This document shows positions 63,558 to 64,000 of a stretch of DNA of 64,000 nucleotides, piece after piece. Position numbers and translations under genes: made by a program. This DNA is from Novosphingobium chloroacetimidivorans. GTDB taxonomy: Bacteria > Pseudomonadota > Alphaproteobacteria > Sphingomonadales > Sphingomonadaceae. The stretch is from assembly GCF_014204535.1 (NCBI RefSeq), contig NZ_JACHLR010000001.1, positions 124,001 through 188,000 on the forward strand, written 5' to 3'. The notes beneath the pieces are model-generated. The model searched no databases. It was given only the letters and a program-made list of their open reading frames with translations, and was not told the origin of the DNA. Each line of letters begins with the position of its first letter. The first letter of the stretch is position 1.

Positions 63558-64000
63558 ATGGCCGACGATCCCAGCCTGTTCGGCGCCGACGCGGCGCCCG
63601 CCACCAAGCCCGGGCTCAAGGCGGGCGATGACCCATCCGGCCATCGCAGCCGCCTGCGCCAGCGCCTGCTCGCGGGCGACGACGAGGCGCTGGGCGATCA
63701 CGAAGTCATCGAACTGCTGCTGATGCAGGCCGTGCCGCGCCGCGACATGAAGCCGCTCGCGCGCACGCTGATCGATCGCTTCGGTTCGCTCGCCGCCGTG
63801 CTGACGACGGACGCGCGCACCCTCGCCGCGCATCCGGGCATGGGCGAGGCGACTGCGGCCGCGCTCAAGATCGTGGTGCTCGCCGCGCGCCGGCTCGCCC
63901 GTCAGAAGGTGCGCGAGGCGCCGGTCATCGGATCGTGGCAGACACTGATCGACTACCTGACGATCGATATGGCCCACCTCACCCGCGAGCGGGTGCGCGT
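63558..64000 (+). CDS. radC: RadC-family (JAB/UPF0758) protein, 3' end cut
   Basis: The first ~147 residues of a RadC-like protein. The helix-hairpin-helix N-terminal domain reads DHEVIELLLMQAVPRRDMKP and HPGMGEATAAALKIVVLAA. The JAB metal-binding domain, which should carry the HxH motif, has only begun at the right edge. ATG 63558 is the likely start; there is no strong ribosome site. Divergent from ydbH. Confidence 0.85.
   Translation, partial: MADDPSLFGADAAPATKPGLKAGDDPSGHRSRLRQRLLAGDDEALGDHEVIELLLMQAVPRRDMKPLARTLIDRFGSLAAVLTTDARTLAAHPGMGEATAAALKIVVLAARRLARQKVREAPVIGSWQTLIDYLTIDMAHLTRERVR

Overview
The window is a strongly GC-rich chromosomal segment from an alphaproteobacterium. It is most likely a member of the Sphingomonadales, of Novosphingobium/Sphingobium/Sphingomonas type. 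The grounds are a GTTC-N7-GTTC LexA box in front of imuA, an F0 operon (atpI-atpB-atpE-b'-b) with no F1 genes beside it, a PhaR regulator, an FYDLN-type acidic zinc protein, dense paired palindromic repeats, and a PEP-CTERM-type PrsK/PrsR/sugar-transferase locus. Species-level assignment is inference. No phage, plasmid, insertion sequence or CRISPR array was seen. Nearly all the content is core or near-core chromosome, with one catabolic region.

Layout. 1-2335 (minus): pyruvate dehydrogenase E2, a YciA-like thioesterase and the start of lipoamide dehydrogenase, very tightly packed. 2498-9755: universal stress protein, RNase R carrying an in-frame palindromic insertion, an M28 peptidase, an archaeal-type ProRS, a secreted GNAT-like protein and a Nudix hydrolase. 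9759-15515 (minus): PhaR, alanine racemase, an MHS-family transporter, a NifU-like scaffold, CvpA and RadA. 15567-18082: imuB and imuA (mutasome accessory genes) behind a LexA box. 18381-27567: amino-acid permease, panB, then a stop-start-overlapping run of sugar transferase, PrsK, PrsR and a TPR protein that probably controls exopolysaccharide. 27862-30783: tRNA-Leu(CAA), small secreted proteins, SuhB and EF-P.

30866-44776 is the accessory, catabolic part. It holds an NTF2-like protein, a leucine-binding-protein homologue without a signal peptide, a TauD-type dioxygenase, a glycosyltransferase, two SDRs, two heteromeric acyl-CoA dehydrogenase pairs, a Rieske ferredoxin and a 2-oxoacid dehydrogenase E1 alpha/beta pair. 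Two decayed genes lie here. A 16-bp palindromic motif is shared by the promoters of one dehydrogenase pair and of the E1 operon, which suggests one regulon acting on an acyl-CoA or branched-chain-type substrate that I cannot name.

45024-50661 (minus): HU, then ffh-rpsP-rimM-trmD-rplS with a complete vapBC toxin-antitoxin pair inserted between rimM and trmD, tRNA-Ala(GGC), a 140-nt hairpin element and the FYDLN-type protein. 50844-55895 (plus): aroA-cmk-rpsA and gloB. 56813-59442 (minus): F0 ATP synthase genes. 59646-63513 (minus): ydbH-ynbE-ydbL, an envelope lipid-transport set. The window ends in radC.

Most points worth a second look are insertions into conserved genes or operons: a translated palindrome in rnr, vapBC in the trmD operon, a 141-bp repeat between imuA and imuB, and a repeat that supplies the cmk stop codon.
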